Source of the DNA: Corbicula japonica
Taxonomy: Eukaryota; Mollusca; Bivalvia; Venerida; Cyrenidae
Direction: 5' to 3'
Length of the DNA: 64,000 nt
Assembly (NCBI GenBank): GCA_038501625.1
Contig: JAZAYU010000035.1
Span: 754,001 to 818,000 of the forward strand
The position numbers were made by a program, and so were the translations under genes. Under the pieces are notes generated by a model. It made no database searches, had not been told where the DNA came from, and saw only the letters and a list, made by a program, of their open reading frames with translations. This document shows positions 1-13,400 of this stretch, in pieces (positions within the stretch are counted from its first letter, which is position 1; each line of letters opens with the position of its first letter).

Positions 1-113
1 ACGTCTATTATTATTTTCTTCCAATTTTTTTTTATTCTGTTGCAGACGTTCCTGTTTTATTTGGCTCACAAGTCTTGTGATGTTTTCTGTTATTAGCGTA
101 ATATTCTAAACAG

Positions 114-358
114 TTAACCCTTTACTTAATACATATGGGTTTTATTGCATAATCGAGAACATTGTAGATCCAGATCAGCTGGCACATCCTGATCTACAGG
201 ATCTACAATTTACTTCTTGGTCACAAAGAACCTTATGAATAAAAAACCAAACAGTGCAGATCCTGATAGGATGACACAGATGTGCCAGCTGATCTGGATC
301 TAGATTCTACACTGTTTGCATATGCCATAAAAGTCATATCTACAAATTAAAGGGTTAA
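114..358. mobile_element. TTAA double-hairpin MITE, subfamily 2
   Basis: Bounded by TTAACCC and GGGTTAA. Family structure: outer inverted repeat of ~15-45 bp, then two adjacent ~65-bp imperfect hairpins with arms like AACAGTGTAGATCCAGATCAG, joined by an AT-rich centre. TTAA ends plus a CCC start suggest a piggyBac-type origin; Kolobok also duplicates TTAA. This copy has the ACCAAGAAG-type centre of subfamily 2, somewhat decayed. Confidence 0.8.
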
Positions 359-680
359 TAACTGTAGTGAGAACAAAAAGATGATTAGCAATATCATTAA
401 TCTAAATATTCAATTTATGCACCCTTCAGTTTTGTAAAATAGGTTCATCACTACATTTATGTTTAATGTTTGTTTTAATTAATGTTGAATAAAGGGGATT
501 GTACTGAGTTAATTCAAATAATGGCTGTTTTCTGATCAGTTTAAGCTTAACCTCTTCAGGGGCTTGAGGCATGCAAGAGCTTCAACTCCGCTAAGGCTGT
601 ATGATAGTTAGTTGACATTTGATATTGTTGGAATGAAAACTTTCAGCTTCATGCAAAGGAACTGACTGGTACAAGATCGT

Positions 681-846
681 GGTTGGAGGTTATAAAACTG
701 AGATTGGAAACCAGTCTCAAATCTCAAGCATCAGATTGGCTGAAATGGCGACTGGTCGCCATTTCAGGCGACTGGTCGCCATTTCAGCCAATCAGATGCT
801 TGAGATTTGAGACTGGTTTCCATGCTCAGTTTTATAACCTTAGGCA
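681..846. mobile_element. Foldback palindrome
   Basis: Family structure: ~69-bp arms running from TGCCCAAGGTTATAAAACTG through CTCAAATCTCAAGC and ATTGGCTGAAATGG to a short central loop, then back. This copy has a duplicated GACTGGTCGCCATTTCAG loop segment and one eroded end (GGTTGGAGG). Confidence 0.85.
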
Positions 847-1342
847 CAGATTTCGGAACACTACTTGAGTCAGTAGTAATTGAGAAACACTCATAAGTCA
901 GAAGTTAATGGGAATAAGACCCACTACACTCGGGTTACCATAACTCATATTTGTGATAGGTTAATGCCTATAATTATGGACGTTTAAACTCCACACTGTT
1001 CTTGGTCTATTCTATACTGCCTGCTGTTTGTGTGACAACCTGGAAAACTCGGATGTTCATTTTGTCTTCACTCAAGCATAGCGCTAACGTCATAGACAAC
1101 ATGTCAACATTATACATGTCTTTGAATTTTTACTGTACATGATTGTTTACAGAGATGTTTTGAAGAAATTTATAATTAAAAACGTTGACTGTGTAGACCT
1201 AGATCAAACAGTGGATCTACATGCCTTTCTGGGTCTACACATCGTCACAAATAGCATTTAAAGGATACAATAAGTTCACTATGTAGTGTTACCTGCAGGA
1301 CCACAAGATAAATCTGTTTATTCTATTGATAACCTTTCACAG

Positions 1343-1408
1343 GAGAGAAACGAGGGGCGAGTAGTCGGTTAAGCAATCGCACTTATGCGTCTTCTGATAC
1401 TTTCGGTG
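1343..1408 (+). CDS. ADGB: ADGB exon (first in window)
   Basis: 66 nt, acceptor ttcacag, donor gtatgt. The first two bases complete a codon from an upstream exon. It reads EKRGASSRLSNRTYASSDTF, Ser/Arg-rich and not diagnostic alone; support comes from the perfect phase join to the next exon, which has a similar RGSSR motif. Confidence 0.7.
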
Positions 1409-4400
1409 GTATGTAAAAAAGTAATGTAGAGGGTTTGCGCTGAACAGTTATCTACTCATATGATATGAATGTATAACTTCACTTTGTGCTATATTTCTTA
1501 GTAGTTTGATCACTCTCTCTTTAGGTTTTTAAGCTCACCTGAGCCAGGGGCAGGTCAGCATTTGAGATCAAGTTTTGTCCGGTGGCATGCTGCTTGTGTC
1601 CTTCAGCTCCTGTTTTCTAACATAATTGTGGCATCTTCATTTTTTTTTACATTTGAATATTTTAAAACTGGTTAACAATTCTTTATAATATTGAGATTTT
1701 ATGCCACTATAGTGTTCAGGTGAATGTATAAAACCATTTGGTCCTCTTGTTTACATTAACACAGGGTCAAGTTCTGGAAATTTTTCTTATGGGTGTATAG
1801 TTTAATGGTGCTTTGGCAGGAAGAATGATTGAAATTGTCAAATAAAAAACAAATTGATAAAGAATATAGAAGGTGGGATTTTATTTTTACTTAGTTCATT
1901 TATTTCAAAGTTTTATTTCTAAATTATTTGTCTTTTTGTTTGTAGGCAGTTCTTATATTGTATTAATTACCCCAGCCCTTCCCTCATACATTTACTCCTG
2001 AGCTGCATGGTTTAGTTCAAATGTAAAAATGTATTGATGAGTTATATGCATAAATGTATATTGCTATGATTATTTTTTGACTTGAGCACACAATGTATGC
2101 ATACCTTGGCCTAGTTATGTCATATATGATTTTGTATTTGTTTGCTTCTCATTTGCATATATTGCTATATGTATTCATTTGACATGTACACTCCATGTTT
2201 AGCATGTAAGCAGTTTATTGTCATAGTTATGTCATAGTGCAACTGATTTCTTTATTTGTATATTTTATATGGTGTGCAATTTCATCATTTGTGTAAACCA
2301 ATGTATATATGATGTTTGATTTTTTTTTTGGAAGAAAATTGAAGATTTTATGATATGGTAATTTTTTACTGGTCCATGTGCCCATTCAGCAAACAGTTTA
2401 ACTATTTTTGTTACCAACATATTTTATTTGAAATTGGAGCTGATAAAGAGGCACAACCTGTTGGCAAAGGTGATTTTTTTTTTGTCTTTTGCAAGGTTTA
2501 GGGAGGGACTTCTTTCTGTACATGCTGTATAAATAAAACACATGTATTTTTCTGTATTTCATTGGTTACTTTGAATAACTTTAAGACTATGTGGTGTTGG
2601 AAAACATTTGCCTTATTTGGCCATGTCATGTTGGAGCAATGGTGTATTGTGAAGGAGTCAGTTTAACTGTTACGATGTGTGCTTTATTGAAGCGTCTTGA
2701 ATTTTTAATAACATTAATTTTCTATATAAACATTCTGGATTCTGTGATTGTTCATTTAAGAGTGTTGCCTCAAATTGAGCCAATCATCTGCTCACATTTA
2801 GAGACTGGTCTTGAGTCTCAGTGTAATTAACTTGTTTTTACATATGATCGGGTTTTGATACATTCATAGAATCCAGCAAGTACTAGCAGTATTTTGATAT
2901 GTACATAATAAAAGCTTAAACCAGATAAAAGTTGAGCGCAGGATTCAAACTAACCATTCATAAACAAGAGTGTGTTCTACTGTTCTCTGATCTTTTTATG
3001 ATCATGGGCTAACAGTGTAGATCAAGATCAGTCGACAGATCTGTCTGATCAGGATATGCACTGTTCCCTTTTAATTTCAATAGGCTATTTCTGTCCAAGA
3101 AGTGACCAGTGTATATCCTGATCAGAAGACACAGATGTAGTGAAGTCTATGAAGTAAAGAATTAATTGTGAGGCTCTAGGGCAGCCTGCATCGATGCAGT
3201 AAGAGCAGAAACTAAACTATCAGCTAATTCAGTCAGAAACTTTTCCACAGTGTCACTGTGAAGCAAATAGCTAATATTTTGCTTGTTATCATTTATTTCA
3301 AGTCAATTTCACAGTGTTTTATTTGAATGTATTATATTATAAATATATGAATTTATCTTGTGTGTTATATGAAATACACTGGTTGTGAAGTTTGGGGCTT
3401 TAATAATTTATCATGCGTTATATACTAGTTATGAAATTTGGGGCTTTAATAATTTATCATGTGTCAATATACTAGTTTTGAAGTTTGTGGCTTTAATAAT
3501 TTATCATTTGTCAGTGTACTATTTGTGAAGTTTTGAGAACAAAAACATCGTTAGAAATTAAATAGTGATTTCTCTGTGCTTGTTTGCAGAAGAACCTCCA
3601 AAAACTCGTGGCTCAAGTCGCATATCATTCCATAATCAACTTAGTGTTTCAGACTTGCATGCAGGTACCATTTTGGATAAGAGTTGGGACATGGATTTTA
3701 TTTCTTGTTTATTTACTCTTTTTTTAAAAAAGAACCCCAGATGATGCTATGTAAACATCATACTTAGAAACCTATTTGCAATATTTGGAATTTGGGTATC
3801 TGGAATTTAGATTGTAGTCCTTTTTTTTTTGTTTTTAACAGAAAATGTAAACACATGACTTCTCAGATATACTTAATTGTGTCCTTTTTCAGGTTGAAAT
3901 ATTGCATTTGAAATCTTAACATTGCAAGTGCCTGTATTTTTAAACTTCAACATTTTTTATAACAATCTCTGTCATACCACAGGAGTTTGACATTTTTACC
4001 TACAGTATATATATTTTTAAAACCATTTATTTGTCCTATGACAGCTGATTCAAAATTTCTATTGTTTGCAATAAAAATTAATGATTCTGAGCAATGAACA
4101 CAGAAACATTTTTTATACCCCCGCTTCGAAGAAGAGGGGGGTATACTGTTTTACTCTTGTCCGTCCGTCCGTCCGTCTGTAACAAAATTTCCGTCGCAGT
4201 TTTCTCAGCAACTATAACATGCAGCAGCCTGATACTTTGCATATTGCTTCATCCTTTAGTCCCATGTGGAGTAAAGCGATTTTATGCTCCTTGCTAATCT
4301 ACTTCCTGTTTGTTGCATATTTTTAGATTTTGTAACTATATAGGTGCATTACAAGACCAAAGGGCATTTTTATTTTCCGTCACAGTTTTCTAAGCAACTA

Positions 4401-7400
4401 TAACATTCAGCAGCCTGATATTTTGCATAATGTTTTATCCTATAGTCCCATATGGTGTAAAGCGATTTTATGCTCCTTGCTCACCTACTTCCTGTTTACC
4501 GATTACTTAGATTTTTTCACATAGATGACAAACATGCACAATTTCCGTCGCAGTTTTCTAAGCAACTATAACATGCAGCTGCCTGATGTTTTGCATATTG
4601 CTTTATCCTATAGTCCCATATGGTGTAAAGCGATTTTATGCTCCTTGCTCACCTACTTCCTGTTTACATAATACTTAGATTTTTACACATAGATGACAAA
4701 CATGCACAATTTCCTTCGCAGTTTTCTAAGCAACTATAACATGCAGCTGCCGGATGTTTTGCATATTGCTTTTTCCTAAAGTCCTTTATGGTGTTAAGCG
4801 ATTTTATGCTCCTTGCTCATCTACTTCCTGTTTACGGAATATTTTTAGGTTTTTTTTACTATACAGGTGCGCTACACAATCCAAAGGGTATCTTTATCAC
4901 TATATAGGTGCATTACATAAACCAAAGGGCATCTGTATTGAAAAATGCAAATTACATTTTGAAAGTCATGTTTCTCACAGCGGGGGTATCACTAGTGAGC
5001 ATTAGCTCACAGATTTTCTTGTTAAAAACAGATGATAATTGCTGTTAGAATATGTCTTGAACATGGTAAGAAAAATATCAGCATCCTATGGTATTTGATA
5101 ACAAACTAAGTAGTAGAATCATGACTGGTTGTAGCCATGGTCTCTTTGTGTTGTGTTTGTATCAGTCCTATATCCGTACTGTACCTCTGTGCTTTCTTTG
5201 GAAGGATTCCTATATATTCCAGGCCATTGTAAGGTTTAGCTTCAGTATATATAAACATTCACATTTGGCTTCGTAGTTTGTGTTTGAGTTGTTCACAAGA
5301 AAGAGCTTTATAACACAAGACAGCTTTATTTGTGAAGAAATATTTATGATTGTGTGCAAGTCTGCTTTCAGGTATTTGCAGTTTAATGATTCCATTTCAT
5401 TTTTTTCTTTATCTAGGTTGATTCATGTGTAAGTTGTAATAAACCTGACAAATGTGAAGTATACCACATAGATTACAGGAAGATGAAGAAACACTTACAT
5501 ATAAACTTGGATTTCAGAAAGTTGTGAATTGCCACCTGGCGTGATCGAGATCTTGTTAAGATGTGTTTGCAAAGGAAGACTTCTGATAGTTATAGAAATT
5601 TAACGTAATCATGATTACATTTTCAACAGAGATATAATGAAAAAGGTAGCAGTATTTTCAACTATATGATTACACAAGGTATAATCATGATTTCAGTTGT
5701 TTTTTTTTAATCTTTACTCCATTGATATTGCTTTTATTGCATGCATAAACTGTGTAGATTCAGATCAGCTTGCAAATCTATGCTGTCTGATCAGGATCTT
5801 CATAGTTCTCTTTTGGATTCGTTGGGTTATATCTGACCAGGAAGCGACAATTGTAGATCCACATCAGATGGTGCAGTTGTCCTGCTTGGTTTAGATCTGC
5901 ACGGGTTGCACAAGCAAAAAAACAAACATCATATAATTATGGTGTATAGTGTAAACTCAAATACAATGTGATTGATAGAATCAAAGTTTGTACTGATTTA
6001 CACACAGCATGATAATGTGTTAACCCTTTCCTCCATATACACACCTTTATTGCATGGGCGAACAGTGTAGATCCAGATCAGCCGGCACATCCGTGCCGCT
6101 TGATCAGGATCAGCACTGTTTGCTTTTTTATTCATTAGGTTATTTCTGACCAAAATGCGACCAGTGCAGATCCTGATCAGAGATGGCTCAGATATGTTGG
6201 CTGATCTGGATCTAAACTGGTTGCACATGAATAAAAATGCGTATATATGTAGGAAAAAGGTTATTTTAGTCTCATGGTCAATAATATCACTGCTGTCATC
6301 AGTGTTTTTTTGGAGTTGGGAGATACATCCGCTGTCTTACCTGTGTGTCAGTATTCGGTGGGTTTATTGAAGAATTCATTTGTGGTGTTGTTAGATTTTT
6401 CAGATGGTCTTCTGTGGACTGAATATCGACATATTTTAAACTGCTATGATATATTAGTAATTAACAACCATATTAGTAAAGAAGAACATCTTTTTTAATC
6501 TATTACTATGGTGTTACTTATAGAAGTCAGAACTTGTATTTGCAGAAATAAGGCTCTGTTGATCTGGATCTACAAAGTATTTTTAATGTTACACATATTT
6601 TATCCGATAGATAATACTAAAAGGGCCTCAAGTCGTGTCGGAGGACTGAGTCGTCTTGGTATGTTGTTTCTTTCTGTTCAGTGAACTTGATACTTGGACC
6701 CAAGATCGTAAAACTGAGATTTGAAACCAGGTTCAAATCTCAAGCATCTGATTGGCTAAATTGGAGACTTGAATTCATTTCAGCCAATCAAATGTCAGCC
6801 TCAATTTCAGCCAATCAGTGTCTAGTCTTAGATCTCATTCATCTGATTGGCTGAAATGGACGTTACCATTTCAGCCAATCAGATGCTTGAGATTTGAGAC
6901 TAGTCTTGAGTTTTATTTTCATGATCTTGGGCATTGGTTTGTTAATGAATTTGGCAGCTGCCCAGTTTGTGTTCAGTTTGCTGTTTAGATTTGTCTTTAT
7001 TTTCTTATTTGCTCAGTAACTTGATTTGTTTAAATTGGCTAGAAGTAAAGTTTCTATGGCAACTTGTTTTTGAAATAACTGGCAGACATTTACATGATAT
7101 GAGACTTCTTAACTTACAAACTGTGAATACAAATCAGGCAAGAAGAAGGGCATGTTAAGGAAACCTCTCTTGGGTATGGTTGAAGATGTCGCTGAAGAGG
7201 CAGAGAAGCACGGTAACCATGGTGTTGTCATGGTAACTGCACATTCAATCACTTTACTGTGAAATGAACTGTTGTACTGTTGTCTCACTTTGTGAACATG
7301 ACAGATGGTGATTAAATGTTGTGTGTTTATGCATAAACACTGTTGACTTGAATAGGTGTCTTGGCATTTATAGCGTACTACCAAAAATATTCAGATGTAT

Positions 7401-10400
7401 GCTACATAATATCTGGTTTGAACGTCGTCATATGTTAAAGAAGCCAGTTTCTGGAGTGATGGATGAACAAGAAGATACTACATGAGTACTTGAAGACGTT
7501 CCAGAAGATACAGTTGGTCCTGATTAGAGTCTTGACTGTTGCCACCAGAGTCTTTATGTGTAATGTATGGTGTTTCACATGCACAGGTTGTTTGTTATAA
7601 TCATATCATGGATGGCAGATGATGTTGATTATTGTTACTATTGTATTGTCACATCAACGGCCTGTTTCACCATTTTATATCCATTTTGTTTATTAGATGG
7701 TTGTCTACCTTTTGCCAAAGACCAATAATCAAGCAAATGGAATAAGTTGATAAGGCTATTGTAAAGTTTGTAGTATTGTTGGAAACCTTGTTATGATTTG
7801 TTATGTGGTAGTGTACATAAGCACATGTGCTTTCCTCGAGTAGTATTCATAAACACATCGTCAGGGAAGCATGTGCTTCCCTTCTAAGGTAGAGAACTTC
7901 TAAGATATTTTTCTATTACATGTATTACTAGTCATTTAATTGTGATTTCTAAAGATATTACCCTTCCTTTACACAGTATACCATTTTAGGAATTTTACTT
8001 ATTTATATACCTCAACATGTTCATTAACATATTTTTATATTTTACTTTTATTTTGGTGTTAGAATATCCTGTCATGATTAAATGTGGTGCATTTTTCTTT
8101 TCAGGCAGTATTCAACAATATTTATATAACATTGATGTTTTCCTTTTTTCAAGTAGATTTTATTTTGTTGTATTGTTAGAAAACTTATTTTTAGGATGAT
8201 TTTATCATTTTTGATTATCATGGAGTAACTTTCAGAACATAATATTTTGGTAATTCAGTGGCTATATATTTTTTAACGGTTTTGTAGTTGAAAGAATATT
8301 CCTGATGCAAACAAAAAACATTGAGTGTTTTTTTTAATCTGTTTATTTCTTTCAGAAAAAGAAAAGATATATATATAGTATTACATTCTGGTTAAAAGCA
8401 AAGCTTACATAGTGTATTAAGGCTTTGACCTTTCAGTGTAAAAAACATACAAGTATCTTCTAATTAGTCTGCTCTGTAAATTATTGTTCTATTGAATATT
8501 AGAATTACTCCCACTTTCGATAAGATTGTACTAAGTTAGAGCTCATCACATTACAACCAAAACAGTTCCTAGAGGACCAGATAGTCCAATCTGTACCTTA
8601 ATTAAGTTAAAGATACTTAAAGATACTAAAAGTCCTTCTCAGATTTTGTGAGCATGGTTCTTGTTTACTTATGTTTGGAAGGTGGTTTTGTTTCCCAACA
8701 AAGTTATCCTTTTACTCCATAGATACACCTTTATTGAGAGGGTGAACAGCTGTATTGTGTGGGTGAAAAACCTGGTGACACATGCGATAAAATGCAAAAA
8801 TATGGAGTAAAAGGTTAAAAGTTGGGCATTTTGTTGTTTACCAATCTTGGCATTGGTGTTGTTAGCAAACTACAAAGTTATCATGGATAAATGCATGGAT
8901 TATTTTCTATGTTACAGAGGACAAGATCCTTGAGGAGGCACCAATACCAGAGAACCCAGAGGTTGTTATATTTGCCTCATACAGAAGCACACCCAAACAC
9001 CCAGTAAAGGTCTCTGTACTCGGAGAAAATGTAAGTTTGCTATACACTAAATAATCCTTGTTTGGTAGAGCTTTGGACCACCGATCTCAGAGTCTTGGTT
9101 GTAGCATTCAACATTCTTGATTGTTTTTGTGGACATTTAATTTTAATCTCTCATAACAATTATAGATACCTCTTGGAACAGTTTAGATATCAAAGCAAAA
9201 ACCATCATAACTTGTTATAGGGATTAAGTGTGATTGCTTGTCAAAACAGAGACTTGAAATTCCAATTTTAGAGTCTAAGGTTACTTGATAAATCTTAAAG
9301 ACCTTAAATGGCCGACAAGAAGGAGATGTTAGAACCTTTGGAAGTGTTTCACCATCTCCAGGCTATGCATGTCCTTAACCCCTAACTCCATAGAGACACC
9401 TTTAAAACATGGGAGAATAGTGTTGATCCTGATCAGCAAGCATATCTCTGCCATCTGATCTGATCTACACTGTTACCTGAAGATTCATTACCAAGTGGCT
9501 AACAGTGTAAATTCAAAGACAGCACTGATATGCAGGCTGATCACGGCCTACATTGTTCGACCATTCAAGAAAAGTCATATATATCTTGTAAGGATAAATT
9601 AATATTCTATTTGAAAAGGAAATTAAATTTGTTTGCATCAATATCCTAGTTATAAAACAAACCTAATGTACATGTGATCAACTTGCAGGCTGATGCTAGC
9701 GAGAGGTTACGCCAGAATGGACTCTCTCACATGTATCCCCACCCAGTGCTGATAACCCAGACTCGATCCTGTCCACTGGAGCCCCCACCCCCACCAGAAA
9801 AGATTCCAGCTTGGAAACTGATCCGTCCACGCAAGAAGAAGACCACACCCCATGATGAACCAGTTGGTAAGAGATCTTATTCGAATTGACCACGTACTCT
9901 ATCTGATATGGCTGTTATCCCTTGGGCAAACATTGTAGGTCTAGATCAGCTGGCAAATGAGTGCCATCTAATCAGGATTTACACTCGTTGCTCATAGATT
10001 CAAGTTACCTCAGACACAGAACTGACCAATGAAGATGCAGATATGATGGCGTGGATGTGCCAGCTGATCTGATTTACACTGGTATCTCACATGCAATTTG
10101 CTGTTTTACAGAAAATAGAAACTAGTGATGCTCCAAAATTTAACTCAAACCTATTTGTGTTTGATGTTATTTGACACTGAGCATGGAAACCAGTCTCAAA
10201 TCTCAAGCATCTGATTGGCTGAAATGGGTGACCTTCAACCCTAATAGTAACTCCACCTTCCTCTATGTCATTGGAAGTAATTGTATGCATATGCACAGAA
10301 TTTGATGTGAAAAATGGACAATTATGCTCTGTAGACCTGCAGAAATCTGAAACTAATTTCCTGGATGTTTCATCAGAAATTATCAACATGACTCTACAGA

Positions 10401-13400
10401 AAATTTGAAAAATATTGGCCCACCAATACATGCAAGATTTCATCAACTAGAATTGGATTTACTGGAGAACTGATTATTCACTCTGGAACATCAAGCAGTG
10501 TTGCTTCTTCTTGCTTATTGTTGCTTTAAATATTGGGCTTGTTTGTCTTGAGCTCTCTGAGCCTGAAACTTTCCCTGTGCTTAAGATGTCATCACTTGTA
10601 TATTATGTAAATTGTGTGTCCTTGACTTTCAGATGTTTTTTGTATTTCAGCTGACGCCGAGCCTCCAAAGCCAATCCAGTGTTTGGAGATTACCTCCCCT
10701 TTTGTAAACTACAAAGTGAGCCCAGTACCCATACCTACGGACACGTAAGGACTTCAGTGTTTCTATTATGGTTTATTATGGTTAAGTTTGGCATAATTGT
10801 CCTTAAAAGAGGGTGTTGGGTGGGAATGGAAATTGCTATGAACAAATTTGAAACAAAATTATTTGTAGTTTGCCACTTAACTTTGGCCTAATATCAAAAC
10901 CTTGTACGAGGTTTTGAAATTATGAAATATCCACCAATCAGAATACAATGTGTCAACACATGACTATCATGACTATCCCATTGTCATTGAGTTGTAAGAA
11001 TTTGGCAGATTTTTCTATATTCCCATATTGCTAAATTGCAAATTAAGTCACCACAAGGTTTTGATATTAGGCATGCGTTAAAGAAAATGAATTGTGAAAA
11101 ATGACAATGTTAGAAAAGTGCTAGGTGACAGATTTTCCTTTTGAGATAGAAAAAGCTACATCTTTACAGCTGCTTAAATAAAATTGTGATCCTTTGAAAA
11201 TTTTATGCTCTAGAGGTGTTGCACATGATCTTTATTTTCGTACAGACATAGACCAAAGTCAGCCCTTGAGCGCGGAGGAACCAGATCTAGGCCGGGTACT
11301 GCAGTTATGTCCATCGAGGAGACTGATGAGAATGCTCCTGAGCCGGAACCCATTCCGGAACCTCCAAAAGAAGAGCCGGTTCCAGAGGTAAACTTCACTG
11401 CCGTAAATTGCTGTTGATTGTACAGTCAAACCTTTGTTAGTGACCATCTGTGTAAAGGGACATCTAGATCTAAAGATCTTGCCCCAAGATCATAAAATTT
11501 GGGAATGGATTCTCAAGCATCTCACTCGTCTTCATTTCAGCAAATCAGATGCTTGAGACTTGCAACTGGTCTCCAATCAGGGTTTTATGATCTTGGGCCC
11601 TTGTTTTATCTCTTTGTGTAATAAATTTTCAGATTTGTAACAAAAACAAGTATTATGTGTTCTTGTTATTGTTTGCAGGGTTGACTGCATCAGTGTTTAA
11701 ATTAACTTACTTTTACAGTGTATTTTATGTAACATTGTACAATTTATTTATTTTTTGTTAACTTAGTGCCCTGGATTAATCTTGTGTTGTAATAACAAAA
11801 ATAAAGTCGTTGTTTTAATATGTTAACCCTTTCCTCCATAGATACACCTTTATTGCGTGGGCAAACAGTGTAGATCCAGATCAACAGGCACATCCATGCC
11901 ATCTGATCAGGATCTGCAGTGTGCGCTTTTTGATTTGTTAGATTATTTCTGACCAAAATGCGACCAGTGCATATCCTGATCAGACGGCACGGATGTGGCA
12001 GCTGATCTGGATCTACACTGGTCGCACATGCGTAAAAATGCGTATATATGGAGGAAAGGGTTAACCAGGCTCCAGGGTAATCATGTTATCAGCTTTGAGC
12101 GCATACCAGATATATTATAACTATTTTCAGAAGATTTTTGGAAAATAAGAGTACATATTAAGTTAACCGGTTTCTCCATGGGGTATGCTTAAATTCTATC
12201 GGCAAACAGTGTAGATCCAGATCAGCTGACACTTCCATAAAGTCTGATCAGGATCTGCTCTGTTTGCTTCTTTGTCACTAATAATCTAATAAATCTAATA
12301 AAAGTGAACAACTTAGATTCTGATCAGACAACATGGATGTGCAGGCTGATCTGGATCAACACTGGTCACATAGTGATATAAGATGCTTTCATTGAATGAA
12401 AAGGTTAAGATTCTAGAGTTCCTAGAGTACTGGAACCTGGTTTTTATGTTTGTATGCATGATATAGTAGATCTAAATGCATGTGCTGTTGTTGGAACATC
12501 ATTGTAACATTAGAGCTTTTGTTGTTAACCTTTGTTTATATGTGATAATGTGTAATGTGTTGTATGTAGATGCCCCCTGTAGAGGTCGTTGAGGAGAAAC
12601 CTGTGACCCCCAAAGGAGGAAAAGGGGGACGGAAATCAGCTGGCAAGAAAGAACTGGAGGTAGTGCCCTAACCGCTTTATTACATGTAGCAGTGCTTCTT
12701 GATACATAGTCTGTTTTTTAACCCTTTTACTCCACATAACAACTTTTATCGCATGGGCCAACAATGTAGATCCAGATCAGCTGACACATTCATTCTGTCT
12801 GATCTTGATCTGCACTGTTCACTTCTTAGTCAGAAAATAACTTAAGAATGTAAAGCAATCAGCATTGATCTTGATCCGACAGCACAAATGTACTGGCTGA
12901 TCTGTGTCTACACAGTTCACCTATGCCATAAAAGTTGTATTTATAAACGATTAACTTAAGTAGTGTCCAAAAGTTGGAAACTGCCATTTATGTGTATTGT
13001 TTGTGTTGCTGAAAACGTCAATCTGTTAGATATATATACATCTTGTATCATAATTGTTTTTTTAAGTTAACAATAAAATAGAAACTTTTTGCTAAATGTA
13101 TGCACTTTCTATCTATTTTGATAGTAGCATTTGTAGGAAATTGGTTTACACTGCAGTCCTGATATATTGCAGTCTGTTACACAAGCAATAACTTTTTTAG
13201 TTTTGTGTATATAGCAACAATATTTGTGCCAAAATGTGTAGTGATGTCAGAGATATGTAATTATCATTTTGTTATTATAGGGTTCCCCTAAAACTGAGTC
13301 TCCCAAAACTGAGCGTAAAGGAAGTAGTAAGGGTGTTCCTGGGAAGGAGAAGGAACAGAGAGACAGGAGTAAATCTATATCCAAACCTGCATCACGAGAA

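Larger units (their letters stand above)
1..1342. other. ADGB intron, upstream part
   Basis: Apart from the MITE at 114 and the foldback at 681 I see no element. A TTGCAG at 42-47 looks like an acceptor, but no frame from it joins the exon at 1343. A hairpin-arm fragment of the MITE family lies near 1185-1240. Confidence 0.5.

Noticed and set aside
48..90. Possible ADGB exon after TTGCAG at 42-47
   Set aside because: None of the three frames reaches a GT donor whose phase joins the exon at 1343; the one with the right phase makes a stop at the junction.
10087..10446. 119-codon minus-strand frame
   Set aside because: Overlaps a foldback arm and intron sequence; no recognisable protein features.
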